In this document: positions 1 to 13,122 of the stretch, piece after piece
Layout: every line of letters begins with the position of its first letter
Numbering within the stretch: the stretch's first letter is position 1
Assembly: GCA_002189035.1 (NCBI GenBank)
Contig: CM007989.1
Location: forward strand, 2,542,001 to 2,606,000
Direction: 5' to 3'
Length of the DNA: 64,000 nucleotides
From: Utricularia gibba
Lineage: Eukaryota; Streptophyta; Magnoliopsida; Lamiales; Lentibulariaceae
The notes under the pieces: generated by a model
What the model was told of the DNA's origin: nothing
Databases searched by the model: none
What the model saw: the letters and a program-made list of their open reading frames with translations, nothing else
Position numbers and translations under genes: made by a program

Positions 1-1560
1 GAATACATGTCGCAGTCCACATTTAGAATTACGGGTCCATTGCTGATTTCAGATGACACCCTTATCTGCAATTTACGGTCACAAACACTCAAGAAATTAT
101 CACAATGAAAAAAAAAACTGCATACCAGTGAAGATAACAAATAAATAAAAGAAAAACTGACACAGAAAGTTCTTAGGCTTACCAAAGCATTCATAGCTCC
201 AGCTTTATAGTTGTGAAAATATTCTGGTCGCTTCTCACGAGCCAAATAGACCAGAGTTGGCAGCACGCATCCTTCGACATCCCTGGATTCTGCATCTTTC
301 CCATCTATTACTATCTGAAAAAAAAAAGAAATAAATAACGATACATATCAGACTCATACGATCCCAGTCAATACTGTCTCCGTAAATAAAGAGAGAAACA
401 TTGCTCTTTTTACTTGCAAAATGGTGTCATGATCATTTCTGGATGAAAATGAATCCCACTTAGAGAATCCTTTGTGCCCCATAGATGCATTTTTGGATAC
501 TCTGTCCATATTCTTTGCAAGTTCAATCCTATTTTCCATGTCTTGATAGAGTTTCTTCGTAAATGAAAGGAAAAGTGAGTAATACAGCACATAATAATAT
601 ATTCATTGATGAGGTAGAGAAAATACCTGGATTGAAGAAAAATGCAGAGCCTGATGCTCATCAAGGTTGTCTGGCACTATCTGAAAGTATGCCATGGGTG
701 CTCTTGGTTCAACATTGTATTTCTTGCAATATGGGATCCAATGCCTAGCGAAGTGGGAACACTCCAAAAGAGCGTAGAATGTAAGATCAGAACCAGCATC
801 ATCAGAGAGATAAACGGACAGTTTCTCTGGTGGATAATCATAGGCCATCACTGATAAAACTGTATTCATGACCATCACAGGAGGCTCCGTTTTTGGATCA
901 GCCGTGCAAACGAAAACATCGACTCCAGGCAAATCATCGCCAAACCTATTCATTATCATCATTCAATTAGCATAAGAAAAGATCAGGCCGACTAAAAGCC
1001 AAGTTCTCATCCCAAGCCTGCTGCTCCAAGTCTTCCAAAACATTCAATTTCATCATAATGACTCTAACCACCTGCTATTACTCAGTTAATTCAAGTCTTT
1101 CAAATTGTGATAAACTAAATTACTCCTCCAGATGTTAACTTCTTCCAAAATAATGCTCTTGACTGAAGTAGTAAACAGCTAGATATAAGAGACTACAGAA
1201 GCAAAACCACTGATCCATAACTTTGGCATATGGTAGGTGTACAATCGCATAAACGAGAAGCCTTCAAGAAAACTGAAATAAAGGGAAGATATACCTTTGT
1301 GAGAGCCTGTCCTTAAACGTATGGCGATAAACCCGGTTCCAACGATGAGCCTGTGTGAGAACCCAATAGAATCCAAACCATAATTCGGCTCCAAACATAC
1401 CCATCCATACAAACCATCCATTTTCAGGGATATGAGTGGATCTGTAATACCAAATGAGAATAATTCCAAGAAACACTGAAGCTGCAAAAAGTTTGTAGAA
1501 GAAACTGCCTTTCGCTTTCGTAGTTTCAAATAGTGGGGCATATGAAGCACCGCCACCCAT
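1..1560 (-). CDS. Cellulose synthase-like protein E (CslE), N-terminal part, cut by window edge
   Basis: Processive family 2 glycosyltransferase of Golgi or ER membranes that makes a non-cellulosic wall glucan; the exact product of the CslE clade is not settled. Exons I place: 1295-1560, 627-945, 414-554, 183-314 and 1-65, all in phase. The protein starts [11 protein letters not shown]. Exon 1 holds two hydrophobic segments (around [12 protein letters not shown] and [12 protein letters not shown]), the usual two N-terminal membrane helices. Exon 2 carries [13 protein letters not shown] and the first catalytic aspartates in YLSDDAGSD. The last exon ends in NVDCDMY, which holds the DxD motif. 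The QxxRW region and C-terminal helices lie outside the window. I chose the MGGG start because it gives the family N-terminus; another Met lies four codons upstream. The CslE rather than CslG assignment rests on overall similarity. Confidence 0.9.
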
Positions 1561-2003
1561 TTTGCAACACAAGCTCCAATAAATCTGCGTTCATCTAGAC
1601 GGTATATATCACCATCCAAAGCTATCATCTTGAAAATGATGATGGATGAATTGTCAAACTTGTCTTTGAATCAAAAAAATTTTTAAACGGCACCACACAA
1701 TTTTATATTCAGCCTGTCACACACAAACTGTCGATTGTGAGACTTGAAGAAGCAGCCACCGCCGCCCACTAACCACATGATTCGTGCATCCCACCCTTCT
1801 CGCCAAAATCCCGTCGCTAATGGCGGGAAATATCCTCAGCCGATGAGGGAGTCTCCGGTCGGTCGGCACCACTTTTTCGCTAAAACTAATCACCTGATTA
1901 TTAAATTATTAATAATCCATAAATTCCTTTTTTGTTTTTCAGAATTAAATCTTTAATTAAACCGTTTATTTGACAAACACTCGGAAGAAAACCCAGAAAT
2001 AGA
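1561..2003. other. Spacer between CslE start and pectate lyase stop
   Basis: No coding region is seen. This should hold the CslE promoter and leader and the 3' end of the pectate lyase transcript, because both genes read leftward. No TATA box or other motif stands out. Confidence 0.5.
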
Positions 2004-3418
2004 TTAGCAAAGTTCGCCTGTTTTGCAGTTCAAGATTCCGGCGGACGGTGGCACGATGTCAGTCAGCATCGAAGCCGGAAGAGCAACCATGCTCGACGCC
2101 TTCGCGTAGCTTTCCGGCGCATCATCGCCGGACGTCGTGAAATGTGACCCATTCAGTAGCAAGTCGCCATCCGATCTCCAATTCCAGTTCATCCACTCGT
2201 CGTCTCCTTCCGGAACCTCCCGCTTCGTTATCTACAACCGCCACCGTGAACATCAATCAGTCTCCCATCGTAAGTGGGGTTAAATGTAAAAGGTTGGCCA
2301 ACCTCCTTGACGGATTCGGATGCAATGAAGACATTCCCTTGACTGTTTATAGTCGGATTCGCGCTCCCTCCGATCGCATACATCTCCCATCCTGCGTAAA
2401 TGTTGTTAACTATGTGGAAGTAGCCATGCCTACACCTGCCACAACAAGGTACGCCACAGCTCTTCGTATGATCCAAAGTTGGAATTTTTACTCTGTTTTA
2501 CCTCGGAATCCTCTGTACCAAGCCGTGTCCGAAGTAGTTGAACGCAAGGGTCACCTGCATGATCCTGTCGCCGAGGAAGTCGTCGCTATGCCCATCAGCA
2601 TCGCCTCATTGTGATCAAACATATAGTTGTTTGAAATGGTTATTCCCGTCGAAGCCCACACGATGTCGATGAGGCCATCGTTGCAATTACTCAACGTGCA
2701 GTGGTCGATGAGGACATCCCGAGCATTGAAAATGGAGATTCCATCACCGTCGGAGATCCCCCTCAGCTGGTAATGGTTAGGTGCGTCGGTGACAATGGTG
2801 TTCCCTCCGGGACACAGTGGTGTATGTAGATGCCATGAATGATGATATTGGTGACGTTCTGTATGGTGATGCAGGGGCCATCGGATATCTCCACGACGGA
2901 TCCTCTGCCGTCGATGGTCTTGTACGAGTTCATGATCAGCTCTTCCTGCAAAACAATTCTCATATCCCGTTCAAAGATGATCCAAAGGGGCTCACTCTGG
3001 ATCAATGCGTGCCTCAGCATACCCTGCGTCGGATCCCTGGGATCGTCACTCTCCGTCGTCACCACGTAGAACTCCCCGTCTCGTCCGCCGACCGCATTCC
3101 GCCCGAACCCAATAGCGCAATCGGCTAGCGCTTTCCGATGAGCCTCCCAATCCGGATCGCACCGCCAACAGTCATCCATAGGATTCCCCGTCTGGCACCC
3201 CCTCCGCCATTGCCAGCACTGGAGCTACTAGAGCCCTCCTCTCCATTTCCCCTGCGTAACAACATTACACTGCTCCTTGAGTCAAGTAGCTTCACATTCC
3301 CAAGTAGAGAAAGGGGACGAACGTACCATGGAAGAGAGGGATACCAGTGGGATCGAGCACACGAAGAAGAAGCAAAAAAGGCCAAGACCATGATGCGGAG
3401 TGGCGTCGCCATGCTCAA
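2004..3418 (-). CDS. Pectate lyase (polysaccharide lyase family 1), frame broken twice
   Basis: Secreted enzyme that cleaves de-esterified pectin by beta-elimination in the wall. The 5' exon (to about 3327) starts [18 protein letters not shown], a signal peptide. The main exon ends at 2502 and has the family start [18 protein letters not shown], then [15 protein letters not shown] and [15 protein letters not shown]. Exons 2303-2435 ([30 protein letters not shown]) and 2004-2231 ([14 protein letters not shown]) finish it. The main exon leaves frame after HHCVP (near 2808) and again at LMGHSDD (near 2588). Each break is repaired by one extra base in a G/C run, and conserved sequence continues on both sides. 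The start of the main exon is uncertain; an acceptor near 3218 fits best. It is either a live gene with consensus errors or a very young pseudogene. Confidence 0.85.
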
Positions 3419-3995
3419 TACTGAACACTTGAAAGCTTGTGGGTTTATAGATGGGAGTGAGACGCAGTGAGGTTGGTGGAAAGATGAAATTCATGGCGTT
3501 GCATTAAGAGCGATTAAAAGGTGTTGAGATAGTGTACGACGAGGATGGAGTTAGGGCAGAGCATGCTTTGGTTGTTAGATGTCGGAATGTCTGTGTAATC
3601 AACATCAGCCGAGGAAGTAGGTTAAATAGGTATTTTTCTATTATAAATATATAATATATTTTTTATGTAGGAAAAAAGATGTGGAGAATATTAGTCCAAT
3701 GTAAATATGGGTGGTAACTATATTCATTTTTTAAAAATAAAATAAAAAATAGAGTAAATGGATTTGGGGTCGTAAATGTAAATTTGACAAAGATGGTGGG
3801 CATAGGCGTAATTTGGGGAAGTTCGTTGTATTTTAGGGTTAGGGCTTTTTGTTTCTTACCGGGGTTAATTCAGTACAGTGATAATGGGGGAATTTTGTTT
3901 CTTTTCTCATTGATCTATGAGGTGGGCCGATTCGATAATTCTAGGTACGGGGCAGGGGATCTTATTGACGGATTCGAGCGGAAGCGGCGACGCCC
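3419..3995. other. Divergent spacer, pectate lyase / 143-aa protein gene
   Basis: The two flanking genes read outward, so both promoters should be here. An AT-rich stretch around 3640-3665 (ATAAATATATAATATA) is the likely TATA region for the leftward pectate lyase gene. Nothing else is recognisable. Confidence 0.4.
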
Positions 3996-4917
3996 ATGGC
4001 CTCCTCTCCTCTGCCCACTGCGACTCCAGTTGAGGAAGAAGATGAGTGGGGTGGGTTGTTCCGCTTATTCATCGATTTTTATGCTCAATTTCGTGCGCGG
4101 GTGTTTTTTTTTTTCGATTCATTTGATGTTAACAGTTGCAGAGCTGAATTTGAATTCCCAAGTACTGGAATGATGCTAGTTTGGATTCCGGGGAATGAGG
4201 GCTATTCCTTTTTTAGACCATGTTCTAGATCAAGCATCTTCTTGATGATTGTAGTTCACATGTTTGTAATGAATTTTAATTTTGTCTTGTTGTATAACAG
4301 AATTTGCTCAAGGATTTAACTAATGAGTATCTCTAGGCATTAAGTTTATGGTGAAACTGCTGTTTTTTTAATAGTTTGTTTTCGAGGTGGGTATACAATG
4401 TAGTGCCCATCTGGATTCCAGCTCATGAAATCAATGCTTATTAATTCTTCCCATATGTTTTTGAAGACGCTGATGGATTTGTAATTCCAAGCTTGGGGAT
4501 CGAAGAACTGGTACTGAACGAAGTTGATTTTCCAGCTGTAAAAGATTCTAAACCACCTGAGGTTGATACTGTGAATCCCTTGTTATTGTGCTATGATATG
4601 AAGTGATAGTTTTAAACAGACTTGTTTTTTCGCAGGTAAAGAAACAAGAGGACATTTATCTGGGGCCCCATGGAGTTCCTCCATCACAAGCAAGACAGAT
4701 GGAGAACAACTCTTTGAATCGCAAGAAGAAGTTCAAGCAAACAGTAAAGGATGCAAATGCTCGATACAACGGAGTCGGAAGGGAGAATAAGGTTGATTCC
4801 CTGAGGGAGCTTGTGGGTGGTGGAAAGATGCCTGTGATGACATCCAGGAGTTCATCTAGGGATTGGCTCGACCCTCATTGTCATGAATCTCAGTTTGATC
4901 GGAGGCGCCTACCGTAG
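3996..4917 (+). CDS. Small conserved-looking plant protein, 143 aa, function unknown
   Basis: Three exons join in phase: 3996-4050, 4467-4561 and 4636-4917. The start MASSPLPTATPVEEEDEW runs across the first junction into DADGFVIPSLGI. The C-terminal exon is basic and polar, with IYLGPHGVPPSQARQ, NRKKKFKQTVKDANARY, GRENKVDSLRELVGGGK and a SRSSSRDWLDPHCHESQ tail. There is no signal peptide, membrane helix or enzyme motif. The acidic N-terminus and Lys/Arg-rich middle suggest a nucleic-acid or protein-binding factor, but that is inference. I do not recognise a named family. The clean splice phases and protein-like composition make the gene itself credible. Confidence 0.75.
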
Positions 4918-5331
4918 AAACATTCCCAACAAGCATCAACCTTCTGGATCATCGTCTGTTGTTTCAATAAGGAGCTACCAACACAAACATGTACCCTTGA
5001 CATTAGTTCGTTTGTGGCAGTAAACATCATTTAATCTTCATTTATGCTCCTCAATCTCTACCAAATAAAAATGATAAATTGTTTTACATATTCAATGCAT
5101 ACCTTATATGGAAACAGTATTTTTTCCTTAATGTCTCCATGAATTGAACGAAAGCAGCCATCAGGGCCTGAGTTCTTATCATCGAAATGGGTCGTATTAT
5201 CAGACAACGAAACGTGCCATGCAACACTGGTAGTGAATCGGGGGAAGAAGAAGCTGTACATTTAAATGTGTATCACATAGTGGAATAGGAATGGTGAATC
5301 CCCCGGACTGTATATACTGAGCTAGAGCACC
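4918..5331. other. Convergent spacer, 143-aa gene / PME
   Basis: Both neighbours end here (the + gene at 4917, the - gene at 5332). It should hold only the two 3' untranslated regions. No coding signal is seen. Confidence 0.5.
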
Positions 5332-6742
5332 CTAGAGTTTGAGCCACATCTCCCCGCTTATGAAGCTCCTGTCAATGTACCACTTTGCCTCTTGGTCAGT
5401 CAGTGCTTTTGACCATGGCGCTCTCCCTCTTCTATCTGATCCTCTCCCAGTGCACTCATACTCTCCGAACTCCACGGTCCTGCAAACCCAAAACGACATT
5501 CATTGCAACCGGATGGCAGTAATCAACTGTCGAAGAATCAGAACAAGGACCAACCTTTGCCTGGAGGGGCTTCCCCAGTCAGTCCATCCAACCGGGAAAA
5601 CATCAACGTTCATGTTGCACCTCGAGAAGATGACTCTCGAGTAGTCTCCCCACGCTCTGGCTAAGTAAATCCGTCCATTTCCAAAGATGTCACAGTCCAC
5701 AAAGGAGAATCCGGTGTCTTCCCCTGCCCAGCTCCTCTTCTGTGCTGCTATGGAGAACGCATATCCCACTAGGGAGATCTTGCACTCCTACCGCAACGAT
5801 AAGCATGGAGGTGAGCTCAGTTTACTTGCAGTTTGAAAGGGAAGAGACTAACCTGATAAAGCGATCTCCCATTGCCAAAGATGAAATCAGTCGTGCCCTG
5901 AATCATGCATTGGTAGAAATAGTGTGTTCCCACTTCATCCAACAGTGTGTCTTGGTATCCAAGAAAGTTTGCCCTGAAGAAAACCGACTTGTCTCCGGCG
6001 ATCCGGAGAGCAACCGCCTGGTACCCCTGCGCTCCCGGAGTAGGAATCGACACGGTGTTCTGTCGAAAACACACGCAGTTTAGCAGGATTTCGTGCAGTA
6101 GCAGTAGCAATGAGTTTACAGGATGGATGGATTGCCTCAAAGGTGATCCCTGATGCGCAAAAGAAATCCGATTCAACGGCGACGGTGGCGGAGCGTTGCG
6201 TACCGACGTCGGCAGCCTTGTCGTGCCACCGGATCACCGTCGACCATGGATTGGATGGATCTCCGATCATTGAGATGAAAGGCTTTGACGCAGGGATGAA
6301 AATCTTTTCACTGCCCCGTTTTAATATCAACGTAAAACCAAGTAAACACCAACTTCAGTTTTCATCTCCGGTAAAAAAAAAAAAAAAAAAAAAAAAACCA
6401 CCCACTACTCGACAACATGCAAGTGGAAAGACGAACTGAGTAACAAAAAACCTGTAGACTCCTGGTGTTATGTGTATCTTAACTCTGACACTATTGCCTT
6501 CCGGCACGGAATTTACGGCGGCCTGCAAGGTGGTGAAATCCCCACGGCCATACTTATCCACCACGATGATTCTACCATCGCCGGCGGCGTCGACTCCGGC
6601 CATAAACGACCTCCCGGTGCGAAGCAACAAATCATCCACGTTATATAACTGTTGTCCCCCGAACGACCCCCCCTTCCACCACAAGGAAAAGAAGAACCGC
6701 CGAAACGAAACGACGAAGAGTAAACGGTCGGGAGACGTCCAT
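5332..6742 (-). CDS. Pectinesterase (pectin methylesterase), no PMEI pro-region
   Basis: Removes methyl esters from wall homogalacturonan, giving the substrate for pectate lyases such as the neighbour at 2-3.4 kb. Exons: 6452-6742, 6136-6310, 5853-6059, 5555-5787 and 5332-5479. Catalytic and family motifs are present: GYQAVALRIAGDK, FLGYQDTLL, IQGTTDFIFGNG with the acid/base Asp and Gln, and LARAWGDYSRVIF with the substrate Arg; it ends FISGEMWLKL. There is no inhibitor-like pro-domain, so it is a group 1 (type II) enzyme of about 350 aa. From ATG 6740-6742 the first 29 codons give a good signal peptide (MDVSRPFTL, AVLLFLVVEGG) but then meet one extra base in the G runs at 6661-6674. An alternative start at 6861 stays in frame but lacks a clean signal peptide. 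Intron 2 begins with GC, not GT. Confidence 0.88.
6373..6397. repeat. A25 homopolymer in PME intron 1
   Basis: Twenty-five consecutive A on the + strand, read as T25 on the coding strand inside the first PME intron. It is likely length-variable, and its assembled length is unreliable. Confidence 0.9.
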
Positions 6743-6861
6743 TTTGACGGGACGACGGAAGAAGATGAGTTGAGAGTTGAGACTGAGCTATGGGGTCGGG
6801 CGGTTGAAGACTTTGTAGTGGAGACGGCTCCCCGTGCCACGGAGGGAAAGTGTATCTTCAC

Positions 6862-7417
6862 ACGAATTTCTCCAACTGATTTTCACCTATTTTCTTAAAA
6901 AATATATATATTAATATTAAGATTTGATGAGAAGATTAATATTTTCACAACAATTAAAAATGTTTTTAATTATTCCTTTAATAGTGTAGATGTATATTAC
7001 ATATATTTAATGATTTTAAGCGTATTTATTTTCTTATGGACATTCTCCATAAATGCAGAGATCGCCTTAATTACCTATTTATTATTCGGATACTTAGCAT
7101 AATTAACACATTTAATTTATATTAACGGAGCCATTGTTTAGTCACGTGTTCTAAATCCATTCATACTATATTTTTTTAAACCATAATACTCTAATTTTAC
7201 AAAACACACGAATATGATAGAGTATCACAAACTTACTATATCATTTGCTTTCGATACAATATCCTTATCAACATGTTATTCACTACATAGCATTTTGAGT
7301 CAATAGTTAAGATTTTCCTTTGAAACACTATTTTTATGGTTTTTTTTAACAATTTAAAACATTTATTATTAATCAACGAGGAATTCTTAATGGTGCATGG
7401 GGGTACAATGTCTTGAT
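6862..7417. other. AT-rich spacer between PME and FAH
   Basis: Very AT-rich with no supported gene. It holds the PME promoter side and the 3' end of the fumarylacetoacetase transcript. Short reading frames here look random. Confidence 0.5.
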
Positions 7418-10576
<3,159 letters not shown>

Positions 10577-11159
10577 CGTTAACCTGTTAAACGAAGCAGC
10601 GCCGTAGCGGCAGCGGAGTGTAAAGCTACCTACGGCTCCTAGTACTCGCTCGATCCGCTTGCTGGTGGTTGCCCACCGAATGGTCCGTCACGTGCTTCCA
10701 ACATCCAAAAGCCACCACCAACAAGTCACAATTTTCAATATTTATTACCATATGTCACACACGCCATATAATATATATTTGAAATGTAATTAAATTATTA
10801 CCAATTTTGGAAAATAATAATTAAAAGGGATGACTTTAACAAAAGCGAATTAATTATTTTTTTAATGATTTAAATCGAGTTTATTAATTTTTAAATGGAA
10901 CCAAAAATGGAAAACAGTAATACCCGAACCAACTCTACCATGGCACCATTAGGTGTACCATGGTCCAACCACATGCAATCCGCGACAAAACCACATCATT
11001 ATTGGATAAGAAGGAAGTCAACGCCATATTCACCATCAACACAATCCCAAGAAGGAATTCTTCAGATCCCATCAAAGCACAATTACTCCTACCAGGAATA
11101 ATGCGCTTGTGATCAACTTTCTGTCTGTGTGTATGTTCACTTGTTGTCAAGGGCTTTGA
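10577..11159. other. Spacer between FAH start and WNK stop
   Basis: It holds the FAH leader and promoter and the 3' UTR of the WNK gene. Most of it is AT-rich. A 68-codon + strand frame at 10895-11101 has no features of a real protein and is not annotated. Confidence 0.45.
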
Positions 11160-12150
11160 TTAGGGCTTAGAATGTCTGTCACTTGTCACCATCGTCATCA
11201 TTGACCTGCTTGAAGAAGGGATCTTTGAGAAGATCAGCAGCAGAAGGCCGAGCCATGGGGGAGCCAGGCACTTCTCAATGAAGGCCTTCACCTCTGGGTC
11301 CTTGACCTTGCTGATGGACTGGGGTTTTACACCGGAGGTTACCTTTCTGTAGATCTTAACCACATTTTCGCATTCTCTGTATGGTAGCTCGCCGGTCACC
11401 ATCTCCAGTACACACATTCCGTAAGAGTATATGTCTACCAGTTCTGTGTACTTCTCCTCATACAGCTCAGGAGCCATAAATTCTGGTGTTCCTAATAATG
11501 AGTGCGCCAAACGGTTCTTCCCAACTATTGCTGCCAACCCCAAGTCACCAATCTTCACCTGAAAAATCCAATATTTGTGATGTAACTCTGAAGCGCAAGA
11601 GTAGCAGAGATTTTATGTAGCAGAGTATCTGAAAGGAACGAGAAGGTGTCACCTGGCCAATGTTGCCATTGACAAAGATGTTGCTGCAATTCAGATCTCT
11701 ATGAATGACACAAGGTTCATGAGTGTGCAAATAGTTCAAGCCCTTCAGAATCTGCAACGACCACTTCTTGAGAGCCTTGAGTGAAACCTGGGTATGCTTC
11801 TTCCTGTATTCCCTTAAATTCCCAGAGTTGCAAAAATCAGTGATAAAGTTCAGGTGATTTCTTCCCTGATCCCTCCAGACTGAATACAAAGCAACTATAC
11901 TTTTGTGCTTCAGAGTCCCTAACAACCGAACCTCCGAATATAAGCGATTAATCATGGCTTCATCATCCGAGAAGTTTCTTAACTTAACTTGATTCCATGC
12001 CACCTCAATTCCCTCCTCTTCATCAAACGCCCTGTAGACTCTCTTAACAGCTCCAGCACCCAATAACTCATCATACCGTCCATATCTCCCAGTTGGATCA
12101 ATTTCAACAAATGGCTCCTTAACTTGATCTCCCATACCAAAAACAGTCAC
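11160..12150 (-). CDS. WNK11: WNK-type serine/threonine kinase (WNK11-like)
   Basis: With-no-lysine kinase; plant members act in osmotic, flowering and ABA signalling. Exons 11653-12150 and 11160-11558. After [19 protein letters not shown] comes [13 protein letters not shown], where the catalytic Lys sits in the glycine loop (WNK hallmark), while subdomain II reads [10 protein letters not shown] without Lys. [13 protein letters not shown] is the catalytic loop, [10 protein letters not shown] the DLG-type metal site and [13 protein letters not shown] the activation end. It is short, with no long C-terminal tail, as in WNK11. After EKCLAPP (near 11260) the frame shifts. One more C in the C5 run at about 11259-11263 would restore the family sequence [14 protein letters not shown] and an acidic tail ending at 11179. 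As read, the protein ends at 11160 in unrelated residues. Confidence 0.93.
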
Positions 12151-12733
12151 CCGAAAAAGGTTTTGGGTGTATGTGTGTGAACCTCAAACGATCTGCAAAA
12201 GGCACACCCTAAAAACAAGTAAGAAAAAGTGAACTTTAAACAACCCCAAATGACCTTCACACCAATAACAAACGATCCACTGAATAATAAAAAAAATAAC
12301 GTCCTAGGCATTTCGTGGAACACCCTGTAGGTGGAACTACCATTTTACAGCACGGATTGGGAAGCCAGTGCCGGAGAAAGCAAGCCGCGGAGGAGACATG
12401 AAGAGGTTGCACAGTAGTTGTATCACCCTGGACTGGATCACGTGTATATATTAATAAAAAAAGTTGACAAATTGATTTCCAATATCTCATGCTTTTACAA
12501 GACATAAATGCTGGTCCAAATTGTTGGACTCACCAGCTCCACTACTTCACCCCTACTCAAATTTCCAAGCACCCTAATTCATTCACCTGGATCGAAAAAC
12601 AACACAACAATGTTGTAGGGCTAAAATTAAATCTTGCATCTAACCCAATAACAAATCAAATTAGGCACCAATCTGAAAACCCAGAAACATAATCAATTCC
12701 ACTCATTAACAGAGGGATCAACCGCCCCCCACA
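12151..12733. other. WNK upstream region
   Basis: Leader and promoter side of the WNK gene. Pyrimidine-rich patches occur, but there is no supported coding sequence and no clear TATA box. Confidence 0.4.
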
Positions 12734-12934
12734 CTACGTAAATAGTGCATGCAAGACCTCAGGTGGAACGAGCCCCACCAATCCACCATCCAAATTGGTA
12801 CCATGTACTTTCCGATTTGATCCTTTTCGCTTGTTGTCTCCGTGTAGGGTTTCCGTCCCCGGTTTTTGACGCAGGTGGCTGATAGACAACCGACTTGTAG
12901 CCTTGTTGGATGTCTTTGAATGATGAAGAACCAT
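12734..12934 (-). CDS. Possible small protein, 66 aa, unrecognised
   Basis: Open frame starting MVLHHSKTSNKATSRLSI and ending GLVPPEVLHALFT. It is basic, with no signal peptide or membrane segment. A second frame at 12718-12948 overlaps it, and I cannot choose between them from composition. There is no homolog I recognise. The AT-rich upstream side could serve as a promoter for a leftward gene. It may equally be a chance frame, so it is listed only as a candidate. Confidence 0.2.
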   Translation of the reverse strand: MVLHHSKTSNKATSRLSISHLRQKPGTETLHGDNKRKGSNRKVHGTNLDGGLVGLVPPEVLHALFT

Positions 12935-13122
12935 TTCATGCGGCTCATTTTGCCTTCAATTTATAGATAGTTTTTTTTATGGATATATATTTAAAACGCT
13001 TTTAATATATTTATTTAATTAACAAATCTGGAGTGGTGCAACTGCTTTTGTTTTTTCGGATTCCTCTCATATCTGGGGGATGCTACCGGAGGTTTCGTGA
13101 TCTGCGGGTTGGAGGAGGGAAG

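Noticed and set aside
1179-1628. 149-codon - strand frame over the CslE first exon
   Set aside because: Shadow frame of the true CslE exon (1295-1560), which gives the family sequence.
2144-2614. 156-codon + strand frame
   Set aside because: Antisense to pectate lyase exons 3 and 4 and part of the main exon.
10895-11101. 68-codon + strand frame
   Set aside because: Lies in the WNK 3' region; low-complexity polar composition, no promoter or homology.
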